Positions 37,768 to 51,040 are shown, counted from the stretch's first letter. The stretch is 64,000 bases of DNA from Vespa crabro (GCF_910589235.1 NC_060964.1:5254492-5318491); one strand, 5' to 3'. Notes: a model not told the origin generated them from the sequence alone. A program made the numbers and translations.

Positions 37768-38110
37768 TTCTTTCTTTCCTTCTCTCTTGCTCTTACTCTT
37801 AGCTCGGCAAAGTAATCCAGGTTCGTCACTCTAACTCCGTGACCTGATCTCGTGTTTAGGCAATGCAACGAATACTTAGCTGAAAGTCAATGACCTCGAT
37901 CGAATCAAGAAACGGAAATTGGAGACGTCAAAAACTTGGACGAGCGTTAAGATATGAAGCTCGATCTTCGAGAACGCGATTTACCTTTTAGGAAGGAAAC
38001 TTTTTAACAAGATACTACGCTTGTTTGCATAGAATAATAAGTTTTAATTGTATTATCAAACAAGACTCCGTTCTTTAAAATGTTCACTACATACTGAAAA
38101 TCTTTTCTCT

Positions 38111-38140
38111 CTTTTTTTTTTTCTTTTTTTTTTTTTTTTC
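38111..38140. repeat. Thymine tract
   Basis: T runs with two C interruptions. Confidence 0.88.
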
Positions 38141-38448
38141 TCAAAGAACGAGCTCGTTCTGATATCATAAAATCGAATTAAGAAGGCAACGAAGTGAAAA
38201 TTATGGAGTTTTAGGAAGTCGTTAAAGAAGCGCTCACATACGTTCGGAGATTTTGCCGATGTTCGATGAAAATTCAAGGACGTAGATCGTGATAATCGAA
38301 TAAGAATGTCTTTAACGAATGTGATCGAACCCGTGTAAAGGAAGGTGTAAGTTATAAAGCTGAGGTGGCTTTTATTCCAAGCTCTATTGAAGTACCACGA
38401 TGGCGTTCGATTGGTTCTTCTTTCCTTTTCCTCGTTCCTTCACAATTT

Positions 38449-38453
38449 CTCTC

Positions 38454-38510
<57 letters not shown>
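38449..38510. repeat. (GTCT)n then (CT)n array
   Basis: Four GTCT units, then about 36 bp of CT. It makes the long SL-rich plus-strand frame of this area. Confidence 0.93.
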
Positions 38511-38912
38511 ACGATTTCTTCTTCGAAGCCCGATGGAAAGACAAGAAGAAGCAGCTCGGGAGATATTGACTCGAGCCATTACTACCAGCGTGGAAATCGA
38601 AGGAAACGCGTCGCGTCGGGTGACTCGAGACTTTTTATTTATATCCATTGGGCTCTTCCAAATCTCTTATACGTCTCACTATTTTTATTCGGTGTTCGCA
38701 CCGAAATCGATGTTGTTTTTTATCTTTGCCATTCCCATGATAATCTTTACCATCGAACTCATTGCATCAACTCAATTCTTCCTTTTCCCTTCTATATGTC
38801 GACCTGCTTCGTGACCCGCAATTGCTCTCTGAAATTGACTCCGACGTCCTTCCCTCTCGGGAGTTTATTGAAACTTCATCCTTTTCCAGTATGTCTGACC
38901 CACTCTCCTACC

Positions 38913-38938
38913 TCTCCTCTCTCTCTCTCTCTCTCTCG
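38913..38938. repeat. (CT)n array
   Basis: 26 bp. A matching (GA)n tract of 26 bp lies at 39149-39174. Confidence 0.88.
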
Positions 38939-39261
38939 CTATCTCACTATCGCACACTATATCTTCCATTCAGCTGCACGAATCAACGAAACGATTAGCA
39001 CTCGATTTAAAAACTCATTTATTTCTCAATCTGTGGAAACGTCCTGGCAGTCTGACGACTGGATGATGATCCTCTTTCGATACGAGACATATACGGGTCA
39101 CGAGGATGCAGGGATCATACCTCTTGGCGATCTACACGAAAACTATGAGTGAGAGAGAGAGAGAGAGAGAGAGAAGTTAATTGCTCCGGCACGTTCTCCG
39201 ATGTTTGTCGAAATATCACAACTAGAGATGATTACCAGGTGATGGATTAGAGGATGATCTT

Positions 39262-39318
39262 GTTTTTTCTTTTTTTCTTTCCTTTTTTCCTTTTTTTCTT
39301 TTTTTTTTTTTTTTTTTT
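39262..39318. repeat. Thymine-rich tract
   Basis: T runs with C interruptions, pure at the right. Confidence 0.9.
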
Positions 39319-39570
39319 GATCAACGATATGCCTTCTCGTGACGATGTTCGTAATTACTCCGTGTGATATTGATCAATTAACGAACATATAAATATCCAA
39401 GAGAATGCATAAGAATTCAAACGTTTCGTCGAGATGATCGACAAAGAGTGTCAAAATTGGAAATACCTTAAGACAGGAGGAACGTGTTCCTTTCTTTAGA
39501 TACGTGGGATATACGTTACCGTATCGAGCCATCCGAAAGAGCCTTACTCTTGCTCGGGGGAGCAGAAGAG

Positions 39571-39572
<2 letters not shown>

Positions 39573-39606
<34 letters not shown>
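39573..39606. repeat. (GA)n array
   Basis: 34 bp, pure. Confidence 0.92.
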
Positions 39607-39608
<2 letters not shown>

Positions 39609-40341
39609 GCGGGAAAAGGTGACTTCTGGTATAAGCGAGAGCCGGCAAACGGCAGTATTAAGTTTATGGGTGCATTGCGGTGGTTCCAGACTCTTGGCTG
39701 GCTGGCTCCAAGTATAAGGGATGCTTGGCATGGGAGTCACGCGCCCCGACAATTATTTCACCCTTCCACCAAGACTACCGGGACCCCCTTATAACGCCGC
39801 CATCCCTTTCCATCCTGTTTCTACGCTTCTTATTGGTAGATGACTGCAGTTGCAGTACTGCCGGAGGTGAAGCCAACCACCCTCCACCACCTTTATCTTA
39901 CCCCTCGGCTTCTTCGGATATCCTATAACCAACCCCAGCGTTACCACCCTTTCCTTTACCCCAACGCGAAGAGTTTAACGTTCGCTGGCGCCACTAATCT
40001 TAGCGCACCTGTTTCTACGTGTATCGCCACTGTAATCGTCATAATTATTCGATAAGTCAGAGCAAAACGGTGTCGGCCACCGTCGAGGAAATGTTTCCCC
40101 GACGGTACGTGATTTTGGTGCTTATGACGTCGTGGACGGGCGTATGTTAATTGATTATTATTAATTAAATTACGTTTCCGTGCACGTTCGAACTTCTCTT
40201 CGTTACACGCAGCGTGCATTCGTCCAACATTTCATGATTATTAATTAAGCGAATGCAAGCAGCTTGCATCTCGATATGAACGAAGCTGATTAAAATTTAA
40301 CAAAACTGATCCGAGTAAATAGTTCCTTTCGAAATTTGACG

Positions 40342-40382
<41 letters not shown>

Positions 40383-40386
<4 letters not shown>

Positions 40387-40454
40387 GGAGACCGGAAAGT
40401 AATGTCGCTTTCTTAAATTAAATTCAAACGAATAAATTTTTAACAAATTTTTAT
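40383..40454. mobile_element. Truncated copy of the adjacent mariner-type MITE
   Basis: These 72 bases are identical to the first 72 bases of the complete element at 40504, then run into (TA)n without the second half or the right inverted repeat. The offset is 121 bp and includes the (TA)n between them. Identity without a mismatch suggests a recent duplication through the flanking (TA)n arrays rather than two independent insertions. Confidence 0.75.
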
Positions 40455-40458
40455 ATTA

Positions 40459-40503
<45 letters not shown>

Positions 40504-40507
<4 letters not shown>

Positions 40508-40631
40508 GGAGACCGGAAAGTAATGTCGCTTTCTTAAATTAAATTCAAACGAATAAATTTTTAACAAATTTTTATTTTTAATCACAATCGAATATCGACA
40601 TGCACAGAAACGACATTACTTTCCGGTCCCC

Positions 40632-40635
<4 letters not shown>
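40504..40635. mobile_element. Mariner-type MITE (non-autonomous, Tc1/mariner superfamily)
   Basis: About 130 bp bounded by terminal inverted repeats. The left end carries GACCGGAAAGTAATGTCG after TTAGGGA; the right end (40611-40634) is its reverse complement, with a small difference (one-base shift) in the outermost bases. It sits in (TA)n, fitting the TA target preference of mariner elements. The AAGTAAT core within the inverted repeat is typical of mariner termini. The inside is AT-rich, has no open frame and no transposase, so it can only have moved with enzyme from elsewhere. Family assignment rests on the ends and the TA context only. Confidence 0.75.
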
Positions 40636-40669
<34 letters not shown>

Positions 40670-42790
40670 TTTTTCTTATTACGTTTTGTAATTGTAAAAT
40701 TCATCCATCGTTAAAAACGAAACGATTCCATCACGGATCGGCCGTACAGAAGAATTCCGTTACGAAAACGTTTACTCTTCCATCAACGATAACTAACACT
40801 CCTCGATAATTTCAATAAAAAGTTTGGTAAATCGCACCTCAGGAATCTAAATTATCTTCCAGGAAGAACGTGGCCACTTTGGTCACGCTGCTATTCCAGA
40901 GTACGGAATTTATCGAACGGTAGTCGCTACGGTTAACATTCCTGTTGGAGAGTATTTCGAAAGGCAATCCGAGATGAGAGGCGATCGACTACTTTACGAA
41001 AAGGGTTTACTCCGTGTTACCTCTTCATTTCATTTTTACCTCTTAATCATGGATAGATGAAAAAAATATCTTCAAAAGGAGTTTCATTTTCTATCGAATT
41101 TCCTATCTGGATATCGACAATCTAAAATCGTCTTATACCGTTTTCATTCAACGGGCCCATGCAATTTCCGAATCCACCGGTTACTGCCCAACACACGTAC
41201 GAACTTTACGTTTGGTTTCTTTTAAAAAGATTCTCAGCTACGAGGTAACCTTCGCCGTTATCTTTTCTCTTTCTTTTGCGCCATCAGTTTTACACTCTTT
41301 TTTCTTCTTTCTATCTCTATCTATTTTTCTTTCTTACATCGATACTCCGGATTCGATTTTCAGATCCTCGATCGGTATCGACCAACGTTTGCCGTTAGAA
41401 TACAAAATAAATAACTTTTGGATTTTTTCAGACTATTTCTTTTCTACTCTCATGTCGCATGCGTTCCTTTTCGTAGAAAAAAAGAAAAAAAGAAAAAAGA
41501 AAACAAAAGAAATAAGACAATGAAAAAGAAAGAAGACGTTAAAATAAAGAAGAAAAATGAAAAAAGAGAGAAAGCAAGAGTCGGCGGTCGTTTTAGCAGG
41601 ATGTTTGAGTTAGCATGGAGGTTGGTCGAGGGTACGCGATGTTTCAGCTGATTTTTTTCTCTTATTTTCTGTATTTTTTTTCTTTTTTTTATTTTGTTAT
41701 TTTCTCTTTTTTTTACGTGTTTCAGTGTAGATGCGGTGTACGTGGGAGCGACTACCGCGTGCGGCGAGTACGGAAAGTGGAGGCGAGTTGTGTCGAGATG
41801 AAGGGGTTAGCGGGGTAGCTAGAAGTTGGCAATTATTCAAGTAGAATTATAAAAACAAATAGGGTCGGTTTCTGGGCGGGAGCGGAAATGGAGTTTGGGC
41901 AGGGTCGGTGAATCGGGCGGAGGGTGTTAGCGCGGGTCTGATTCAGTGCCGAGGCTACGTTCGTTGGTTCACATAAATATGAATGCGCCCGCGGCTCTCA
42001 TTAAGTCTCTCTGCTTTCATTTATCTACCCCTGACCCCACCATCCGCGAACATCTCCCCCGACTATCGTTCATCCTCGGTGAACGTTAAGATTTCCTCTT
42101 CGTTGGAATTTAGTCGTAGTGATCGTCGTTTCGATCAACCAACGAACGTCTTTTATTTCGCATGAATCTTAGACGATGAATAGCGGATATCTCGAGAGAA
42201 CGATGTCGAGGCCAAACGATTAAGCGTTGCACCGTTTAAAACGATTGGACAGTGACTTCGCATTTTCACTGCAACGTCATGATTTTCAAGCGTCTCGGAC
42301 CTTTTCGGCTTAAGTGATCTGTGGACAGAATGATAAATGGTGTCTCGACAATTTTAAGTACCCTGAATGCAAGTTCTTCTAGTCGATTTTTGAACGACCG
42401 CTGTGCAAAAAGGTAGGTTGTTCGTAAATTATTGGATGAGATCAAAATGAGAGATGACTGTTTGCGAATAACGAGAAACGTTTCTAGCTTGACATAGTTT
42501 AATACAACGACAAAGATACCAATGATTAAGGATTCCCTGCTCTTTTTTCTTTCTGTTTTTAATGTACAATACTTTTTTCATTTTACGACTGTGATCATAG
42601 CGACACTTCTTATAAAGAATCACGAGAGAGTAAAATGCGTACATCCTAGAGTATCATAGAGTCAAGTACATACACGCGTTTGGGATTAGAGAAGAAGTGT
42701 GAAATTGTTACAGACGGGACACTTCGCACGGTGAGAAGAATAGAGACAGGAAGGAGATGTGAGAAAAAATGAAGGAAGAAGGAAAGAAAA
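40670..42790. other. Gene-free stretch with a GC-rich patch
   Basis: T-rich to 41730, then GC-rich unique sequence at 41740-42010, with AATTATTCAAGTAGAATTAT inside it. No coding frame supported. Confidence 0.55.
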
Positions 42791-42795
42791 GCGTT

Positions 42796-42813
42796 CGCGC
42801 GCGTGCGCGCGCG
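42796..42813. repeat. Alternating CG/TG tract
   Basis: Eighteen bases of strict purine-pyrimidine alternation, CGCGCGCGTGCGCGCGCG, directly joined to a (GA)n array. Such alternation is the classic sequence for left-handed Z-DNA; no more than potential can be claimed. Confidence 0.85.
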
Positions 42814-42818
42814 AGAGA

Positions 42819-42849
<31 letters not shown>

Positions 42850-42887
42850 AGAGAGGGAGGGAGAGAAAGAGAGAGAGAGAGAGAGAT
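42812..42887. repeat. (GA)n array with GACA and GGGA interruptions
   Basis: About 75 bp of mostly GA, following without a gap on the alternating CG tract. On the minus strand the array is (CT)n and opens long poly-SL frames that are not genes. Confidence 0.92.
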
Positions 42888-43341
42888 AGGGACCTCGTGG
42901 AAGGTCGGTGGAAAAGGATTTTTCAAAGGACTCCCAGGGCTCAAACGTAGCTTTCATCGGCTTATTGTTCGCTAAACACTGGAGTCGCGCGCCCAGGTAA
43001 TAAAAGGATTTCCCCAACCCAACCTCTCTTGCTCCGTTGCGCCTTCTCGCGAAAAAGTTGAATAAAATAGCAAAAAGAGAAGTGCTCGCCCGGGAGCGGG
43101 CGCGACAAAGGGTGCACACCTCTCGTCGCGATGAAGCTCGTAGATGAGGGGGTAGGCTGAAGCAGCGGGAAGATCGAACGACGTGCGACCGACGAAGAGA
43201 GAGCAAGAAAAAGCGAAACAGAGAGACGAACGAAATAAAACATCGAGAGGGCCGCTCTCTCGCTCTATCGAGCGGTTAATGAAAAATAGCGACACCCTCG
43301 CCCGAATCCCGCCCCCCTGCTGTGCGTTGGATTGCTCGCCC

Positions 43342-43373
43342 ACTCTCTTTCTCTCTCTTTCTCTCTCTTTCTC
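43342..43373. repeat. (CTCTCTCTTT)n decamer repeat
   Basis: Three units of a 10-bp word, a higher-order form of the CT arrays. Confidence 0.85.
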
Positions 43374-44552
43374 GTTTCCACTCAACCGTTCCACCCTTCG
43401 TACGCTTTCACTCATTTTGGGTGGAGGAGGTGGGTTTTGCTTGATACCATTGCTCGCTCGCCGGAATTTCCGCCTGGATTTCACGCTGCGACGTCATATT
43501 ACAACGCCCCGTCGTGCCACGAAGACGGAAACTCAGTTCACCTCAACACCGTGTTTTCTCTTTCCTTCTTATTCCATCCAATTCTTCTCTATTGCTTCTT
43601 CATATTATCCTTGAATCATTCAACATTTGCTTATCGATTTTCAATCTTTCTAATTTATTTACTTCGAATTTACTTTAATTTATTTTACGTCGAATATTAA
43701 AAACTAAACTTTCACGTGTTACAGCAGTTTAATAATGATCAATTTATTTGACTGTTCCTATCGTTGACTCGTAAGAAAAGAAGAAAAAAGAAAAAAAAAA
43801 AAAAAAAGATATTGTCTTTCAACGTTCTTTCCCTTCGGTATTTTCTTTCAATATTTTCTTTCAGTATTTCTGACCGATGTTGCACGAACATAATCAGAAA
43901 TCACAGCTTGTAAAGCGAGAATCGTTAAGAATCCCACTTGGCTTACTTCGATTCATCGTCGTCTTACGAGGCGAAGGGTTTCATTCCCTTGGCGAATCTT
44001 CTCGAGGCTGACGAGTCCTTTGCCGTGCCGCATTTCAATCGTTTCGTTTGTCTTTCCTTTTATCTTTTAGTCCTTTTCTCTTTTCTCGCTATAGCTTATC
44101 CCCTTTGGCTGGACAAGCACGTTGACTTTTCCTTCTATCTCCGGAATATAGTAAAGAATTATTATTTTCCCTGGCAAAATACCAAAAGTTACTCTTTAAA
44201 GTTAATAGCTCTTTGAGCTATTAGCAAATGTCCTTCGGTTAAAAGAAAATGAAAAAAGAAATGAAAAAAAAACTTTGCTTCCCAATTATTTGCGGCAGAT
44301 CGTGGTTTTAGGTTTCTTTCATTTAGAACAATGTGAATCCAATAGAATCGATACTTTCCATTCTGATATTTCTATAAATGTAAATAATTACAGATGAATT
44401 ATATAATAACGAGAAAACGAATAGTATTGCGTATAATAGTTGTACATTCGAGTTCGGTGATTTCAATGTACATATTATTCCTTTTTTTTTTTCGCAAAAA
44501 TAGTTGCTAATAAAATAGTATTGACGTGGCTGACAGAAAATTGATATTGGGA

Positions 44553-44584
<32 letters not shown>
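44553..44584. repeat. (ATAC)n array
   Basis: Seven to eight units ending in ATATAT. Confidence 0.92.
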
Positions 44585-47500
44585 GCAATATATACATACG
44601 AGAATGAAATTTTATTAAATCCGCAAGAGAAATACTTTTGACTTTATTAACATGTTCTCGCTCATATAAAATATACACGATGGGGTGCTAATCAACGCCC
44701 ACGGAAAGTTTTATCACGTACGAAAGCAAAACGGTAATGAATACTTTGCCTACGCTTAGTAATAACCGGAATTTGAACGAGACGTGCCCATATAATTTGA
44801 ATGAATATTCTTCACGGTGGCAGGCATAATAGAACGCAAAGCTACGAGTTAAAAAAACGTGTCCTCCTCACCGGTTTCGTTGTTCCCGTTTCTTTTCAAT
44901 CCTCATTTTTGCTCTTCGTCGTTCATACAAATACAAGCAAAGTCGATTTCAACGATACTGTCAAAACTATAATTTACTTAAACTATACTGTAAACTATAT
45001 GTGTATCTGACGTTCATCGCGATTACTTACAATTCGCGATATATAGGTATCGCTTAACAAGTATCCGATCGAATTTTACCTTACGTAAAATTTAGCAGAC
45101 GTTGTAACGATTTAATGATATTCCCGTGGTACGGCAAAATGGAAATTCGAGGAGCAACAAATCGAGGAAACTACCGAGAAGATAATGGACCAACCGAGGG
45201 ACGACGTAGCGCCACCGGGAAAATAAATCAGACCGCAGGCTTTCTGCTAGGGTTTAGCTGCGACGGAAGTAGGGTTCATGATCTATGGACACCTCGCCAT
45301 TTCCGGCGAAAAATCCATTATATATTACACTTAGCAAGGTGCACGACGCGTCCAAAAGTTACGAAGGCTCTCGTCCTCTCCTCTCTTGTCCTTGTACTAA
45401 AGCCACACGGAGCATAACTTTAATCGAGTTGCCTTGAACTACGGTGTCGCTGACGGAAATGCTTAAATCAAGCAAGAAAAGTATTCGAGCGACTGAGTTT
45501 CCAACGGGAAGATCTCTGAATCTTTTGAAAAATTTTACTGCTACTCATATGGACTTGATTAGGATGTTATTCGATAAAAAGAACATATAAACGTTCAACT
45601 TTTAAATGTAAACGATATCGCTAGATGATCGTTACCTAGTATTTTATGTCTGTTACGATGACTTCCGGTTTCTTGGGAATGCTGTAGAAGATTAAGTATA
45701 TTTTAACGATACTTTTTTCTATCGAAACCTGACCACCGCTACGTACCAATCACAAAAACAAAGGTATCAGATGTGCGTGTGGTCTTTCACAATTACTAGA
45801 AATGATAAATAGACGTTGCAGATACGTTTATATGTGAGAACGTATGAGCCTAGAAAAACGAATGCGAGCCCCAGAGAATTACGTTCGTGCATTCCCTACC
45901 AAGAATACTTAGAACGTTTTCTTTAATAATATCGTCCTAAAAAAATTCTAATTAGTTTTTGCATTATAATAGATACCCTCGCATCTCTTACTTACAAAAT
46001 AATATACAATTGATTATTTCTCACGATTTCGAATGAATGTTTGATTTATTCCAAAGTTTTTAGGCGTCCTTTTGATCAAATCTGAAAATTCGTAAAAAAA
46101 GGCAAAGTGACAAATTTTGTGATGAAACAAAAGCTTAAGCGTTAAACGATTCGTCGAGACTCAAACGTTAGCCGATGTGCTTTTGGAAAAACAGAAGCAA
46201 CACGATTCTCGTGCGAACATGAAAGCGTGTCTCGCAACTTTGTTCGATAAAATATACCCTCGACGCTATTGTGCGTCTGGCAGACTGTTGCGTCATATTA
46301 TAACGAGTATTTTGTCGAACGTCGAAATTTGTTTTGATCGTAAGCGTGCACGCGCGTGCTCGCCCGACCAGCCGAACGTAGCTTCGTTATTTATCGCTCA
46401 CAATGTATACCCATACTCACCCTCTGCCAGTTTCATTGAAACTTTTAATTAAACTCTGCAAATTTACGTTCGGCCAGACGTGATTCGGTTAAAATATTAT
46501 TTCGCAATTTCAACGTTATCGGGCGGGCCAACTGCCACTCAATGGATTTAGACTAAATGCATGTCAGTCAGAGTAACGGGTCGCACTTTTCAACGGACGG
46601 CAACAGGCAGCTCGTTCGAACCACTATGGCTTTTGCAAATATGCCATTCATTGTTCGCTTCTGTGAACAACAAAGACAATAACTAATTGAATTTATAATA
46701 AAGAAATAGAAAACAAAACAAAAAAAAAAAAAAAGAAGAGAGAGAAAAAAATAACTGTACGACACGACGAGCACACTTTGTTTCTACAAGAGAAATTCTC
46801 GATTTGCATTATCGCCCGAGGATAGTTCCCTAAAATATCCTCCATTTAACGTAAATAAAGAGCAACATCGATCTTTGCCCTTTGGTTCTGTCTATAATAA
46901 TATGCGATGTCGGGAAATCGTTTTTTAAACGATTTCGACGCGGAATAATTACTCTCCTTGTGCCAAACTAGGCTGTTAGGTTAGCTGCGTTTAATCGCAG
47001 TTTGCGCTATACGCTTTTACGCCGCGAGTAAAGCGAGTTATCTTAGCTCCAAAGTACGCGAACTTAGGGGAAACCACGCGTAATTTACAACTACGCCCTT
47101 CTTCTTTGTTCCACGCGCAAGCACGTACATACATACATGCATACCTAGCTACTTCGTAAAGCGGCCCCGTGGTTATGCGCGTGAATCTTCTCGGTAATTT
47201 ACTAACGCGCACTGAGATTAACTGGACCTTCTCGAAAGTTGGAAATTTACAATCAGATAGAGTCAATCTTGATACGTTTCACGCAACGCTCTTGGCATTT
47301 TCATTATCTTCCATCATCGACACAGTTACTTGTCAAACTGTCAAATTTAATTAATTATAATACTTTTTATAAAATAATAATTGAAAATTGTGTTCATTTA
47401 ATTTTTATTAAATACCAATTCAAGTTCATATATTTGGACAACGTGTAAAGTTTGCATCGAAAATAAATTTATCAATCATGCTTGCTTGAGAAAGTAAGAG

Positions 47501-47638
47501 GATGATAAAAGAGAGGAGGGGTAGAGTTACGGTGAAGTACCTATTCCAGGTATACTGACGGAACGTCGATAATACTGTTCTCTGTCAAAACAGCGCTCTC
47601 TCCTCTTTTTATTTTCTTTTTTCTTGCTTTCTTCCCCA

Positions 47639-47640
47639 TC

Positions 47641-47673
<33 letters not shown>

Positions 47674-47686
47674 TTCTCTCTGTCTC
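47639..47686. repeat. (CT)n array
   Basis: One CG interruption at about 47653. Confidence 0.92.
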
Positions 47687-48538
47687 CCTATCGTCTTATT
47701 TTCTTTCTGGAGAGCTGCATCATCCGATAGACTTTATGGAAACGACGATGGAAGGAGAAGATTCTACTTCGTTCCTTGGCTAACACGAAAATATTGCAAA
47801 TTGGTCCGAGATGCCGAGCGACTTTTGAGCTTAAAGAACATCTTCTGTCCTTGCGAGCAAAGAAGCCTAGAACCTCGAAGCAATATACTTTGTGATATAA
47901 TTGATACGATAAAACTCCCTTGGGAAAGAATCGTTAAGAACTAGAAAATTCACGGAAGAAAATTACAGTCGTAAAACTATTTTTAAAATGATCAAAAATA
48001 TCTAATATCACGACAATATAGAATCAATTAAATGTCAAAGATCAAAGTACCTTAACTTTGACGATTCGTAAAAAGTCTCATGAAATTATCTTCGTATTTC
48101 CTCCACTTGAGCAATAAGCTTTTTAATTGATTTTCAAAGATACTTCGACGGCATTCCAACGGAGCGTAAGATGCGCGAAGGACTAATGCGTTAAATTAAA
48201 GCACTAATTGAATTTTTGACGAACGGAACATGCCAGCCGCGCTATCGTAATGGCAATTTAGAGTCGTTACGCAAATACAGACGGAAAACAAACAGGATAA
48301 TATCGTTTGGCTTCAAAACGTTTCTGTCGAGCTCAGCCAATTCAGGAATATTACTATCAGTAGCCAATATTCGCTAGCTAGGGAATCGATTCGGATTCCA
48401 TTTAACTGTAATAACAAAGACTAGTTAGAACTTTTATGGACAATTGATATTTTTTTTTACGATTGATATTACTTCATACATGCTTCTCTAGCTCTATGCA
48501 AATACATAATAAATTAATAATGCTTGTCTTTTTGATTC

Positions 48539-48566
48539 CAAAAAAAAAAAAAAAAGAAAAAAAAAT

Positions 48567-48627
<61 letters not shown>
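48539..48627. repeat. A-run followed by (TA)n array
   Basis: An A-rich run, then about 58 bp of TA with a single ACAT step. Confidence 0.93.
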
Positions 48628-48628
<1 letters not shown>

Positions 48629-49292
48629 CATGTATACCATTACCATTCTATTTCTGTATATTCCTAATTTAAAAATGAAATAAGAGAGTAAAAAGACATC
48701 AAGATTATCGAGGAGCTGTTCCTTTGATAGTTTCCATATTGACGGCAGTCTTTGAGGGAGCACAAGCAGTAATTTTCTGTCGGTGATCATTACTTTCCAA
48801 GCTAACGTCGTCGTTGTAAGAAGTAAGAAGCAAAAAAAGAAGATAGAGAGCGAGAAGATACGCAAAAAGAGATAAACGAAGAAGATCCTTCGGTGAAAAA
48901 CATCACTGTTTAATCGACAAATGTAAAGGAACTCCTGGATAGCTGTACTTTAATCTTTGATGTGCTTTGACGCTTCTGATAACTGCCTCCCACCCCGCCG
49001 ATTCTAATTTTCTCTCCTTCCTTGCTTGCTTTTTCTTGATCGCTATCGATCTTCTCAATTCAAATAACGTCTAGACATGTTCTTTCGTTTGCCAAAGTAC
49101 AAAAATATAAACCTTTGATTCCTAATGAATTGTCAATGCAAGAAAATATATGATTTGATGTTTAAAGATCAAAAGATGTTTAAAAATGTTTAAATCGATT
49201 TATATTGAAAGAAGGATCGGTGTTATCATAATTTTTACGCTTTCTGAATATGCTTCTTTTTTCAATATTCCAACAACATGTTTAAACGAATT

Positions 49293-49320
49293 TCTTTCTC
49301 TCTCTCTCTCTCTCCCTCTA

Positions 49321-49353
<33 letters not shown>
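49293..49353. repeat. Compound (CT)n-(CA)n microsatellite
   Basis: CT at 49297-49319, CA at 49322-49352. Confidence 0.94.
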
Positions 49354-49355
<2 letters not shown>

Positions 49356-51036
49356 TTCATCCTTCTTTTCGTATTCTTTTTTGAGCTTATCCTCTTTACT
49401 TGGCTCACCTCTGTTTAGATCGCGTCTTTATCATTCGTTCGTCGACCGTCTCTTTTCGGCTTCCTTTCTCACTTCTTCCAGCCGAGGATGAAGCTCTTCT
49501 TTCTCTATCCAGACGCAAACCTTTTCCTCTCCATCGCAATCAGAAAAGCAGTGGCGGACTTGATTGATGGTGGGACTAACCGTAGCTTGCCTCACCAACC
49601 TCTTTCAACATTTATCCAAGCACCTATGTACATATATCCCAGATGCCTTTTTCCTCTCTTATTTCCACCCCTTTTTTTGTATTCTTTTCTGTCCCTTTTT
49701 TCATTCTGTCATTCTTCGTTTTCATCACGTGTTTTGTTTTATCGCGAATTATGTATCACAAATATAAGAAAACTCGGGAAAACGAAGAAAAAAGGTCTGC
49801 GTGGAAAATGCATTAATTCTTGAGAGAATTTGACATAATTTACGAAAAAAAAAAAAAAAAAGAAAAGGAAAGAAAAAAGAAAAAAGAAAATTCGTTAGTT
49901 CTTCCTTGTTGTTCTCAAACAAAGTGTCTACCAATTTAAAGGGCCACGAAAAGCTTTCTCATGCTGTCGTTTATTGAAGAGTTAATAAAATTAGGTTTTC
50001 CTCATTTCCCGTGAGGATAGGCCGAAAGGGTAAAGAAGGGTAAAGGGCAAAAGCAATTAGAGCCATTTGCAGATTTCCGGAGTTCCTAATTCGCGTGACC
50101 ACCAGTTAGAAACAACGCCGCCGGATGACACAATTTGACCCGTTCCGGGTTGACTTCGGTTCTCCGATTTGGCTCGTTTCCTCGTTACGGGAGTAACGTT
50201 AACATGTTAAAAGTTAAAGAGGATAAGCACCCGATATCTTGATAATGCAAGTAATTTTATTTCTCGTTCATTTCTTTTTTTTTTCCCCCTTCTCCTTCAC
50301 GAGATCACCGATGATCATTTTGGATCAACACGAACGGCATATTTTCTATAGGACGACTTTGAGGCTAATGAAAAACAGATAAACTATAACAAAGGGTCGG
50401 CTTTTAGTCGTCTAGAAAGAATCTTCTACGACGATAAGCTCGGGGGAAAACGAACTCTCTTAAAGTGAAACTTTGGCAAACGACTTAATTATATCGTCCC
50501 CTCGAGTAATCTGGACAGCTAATCAGATTCTCCATAGATTCTCGATTTCAGTGTCTAGCAAAATGCCAATTGATCATATCACAGTTCCTATCCTTCAATC
50601 CGTTTACTAACAGAAGAATTTTACTCGGAAAATGTAAATATATGAAATTTATTTCGATTAAAAATAAAATGATTATCATGAAAACAGAAAATCTTAAAGA
50701 AATTAATGTATCATAAAATTAAATATCGAATGGTATAATGTATTTTTAATTGAAATGAGAAACAAATGATCTATTTATTTTTTATTGGAAAAGAAATGAA
50801 ATTATCATGATGGGTTAATTCGTTTTTCCCGGTTATTAAGTTAATGATATTACACGTCGATAGGCGAAGCATACGATATTCTGTTCTTTCGATTTGAAAA
50901 TTTTCAATATCGACATAATCTAATAATAGATATCCTATCTGCATATTCTAATTTCTGAAAAATGTTTCTCCACGAGACGACGATCATTAATCAACGTTAA
51001 TTAATCAAGAATCAAGAGAAAGGAAGAGAGTGAGAT

Positions 51037-51040
<4 letters not shown>

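Larger units (their letters stand above)
32090..40340. other. Gene-free stretch
   Basis: Holds the listed arrays and hairpins. 34050-34310, 37300-37520 and 39620-40060 are GC-richer unique parts. The 250-codon frame at 38400-39152 crosses two CT arrays and is not credited as a gene. Confidence 0.55.
40344..40666. repeat. (TA)n arrays housing the MITE copies
   Basis: Three nearly pure (TA)n tracts, at about 40344-40382, 40461-40503 and 40635-40666, flank and separate the two mariner-type copies. They supply TA target sites and also the homology for slippage or unequal exchange. Confidence 0.9.
42890..48530. other. Gene-free stretch
   Basis: 43000-43500 is GC-rich with overlapping frames on both strands caused by low-complexity sequence. 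43938-44216 and 45115-45417 are open for about 90-100 codons; I recognise neither. Confidence 0.55.

Noticed and set aside
38400..39152. Longest open frame, 250 codons, plus strand
   Set aside because: It is held open by a GTCT/CT array and a second CT array (poly-SL). The rest shows no domain, and other frames and the opposite strand are open over the same repeats.
42646..43484. Minus-strand frames of 186 and 170 codons
   Set aside because: Overlapping frames in different phases share the (GA)n array and GC-rich sequence that is poor in stop codons; no motif.
47624..47944. Plus-strand frame after a CT array with a mixed-composition C-terminal part
   Set aside because: The tail looks protein-like, but there is no good splice border, family or neighbouring exon.
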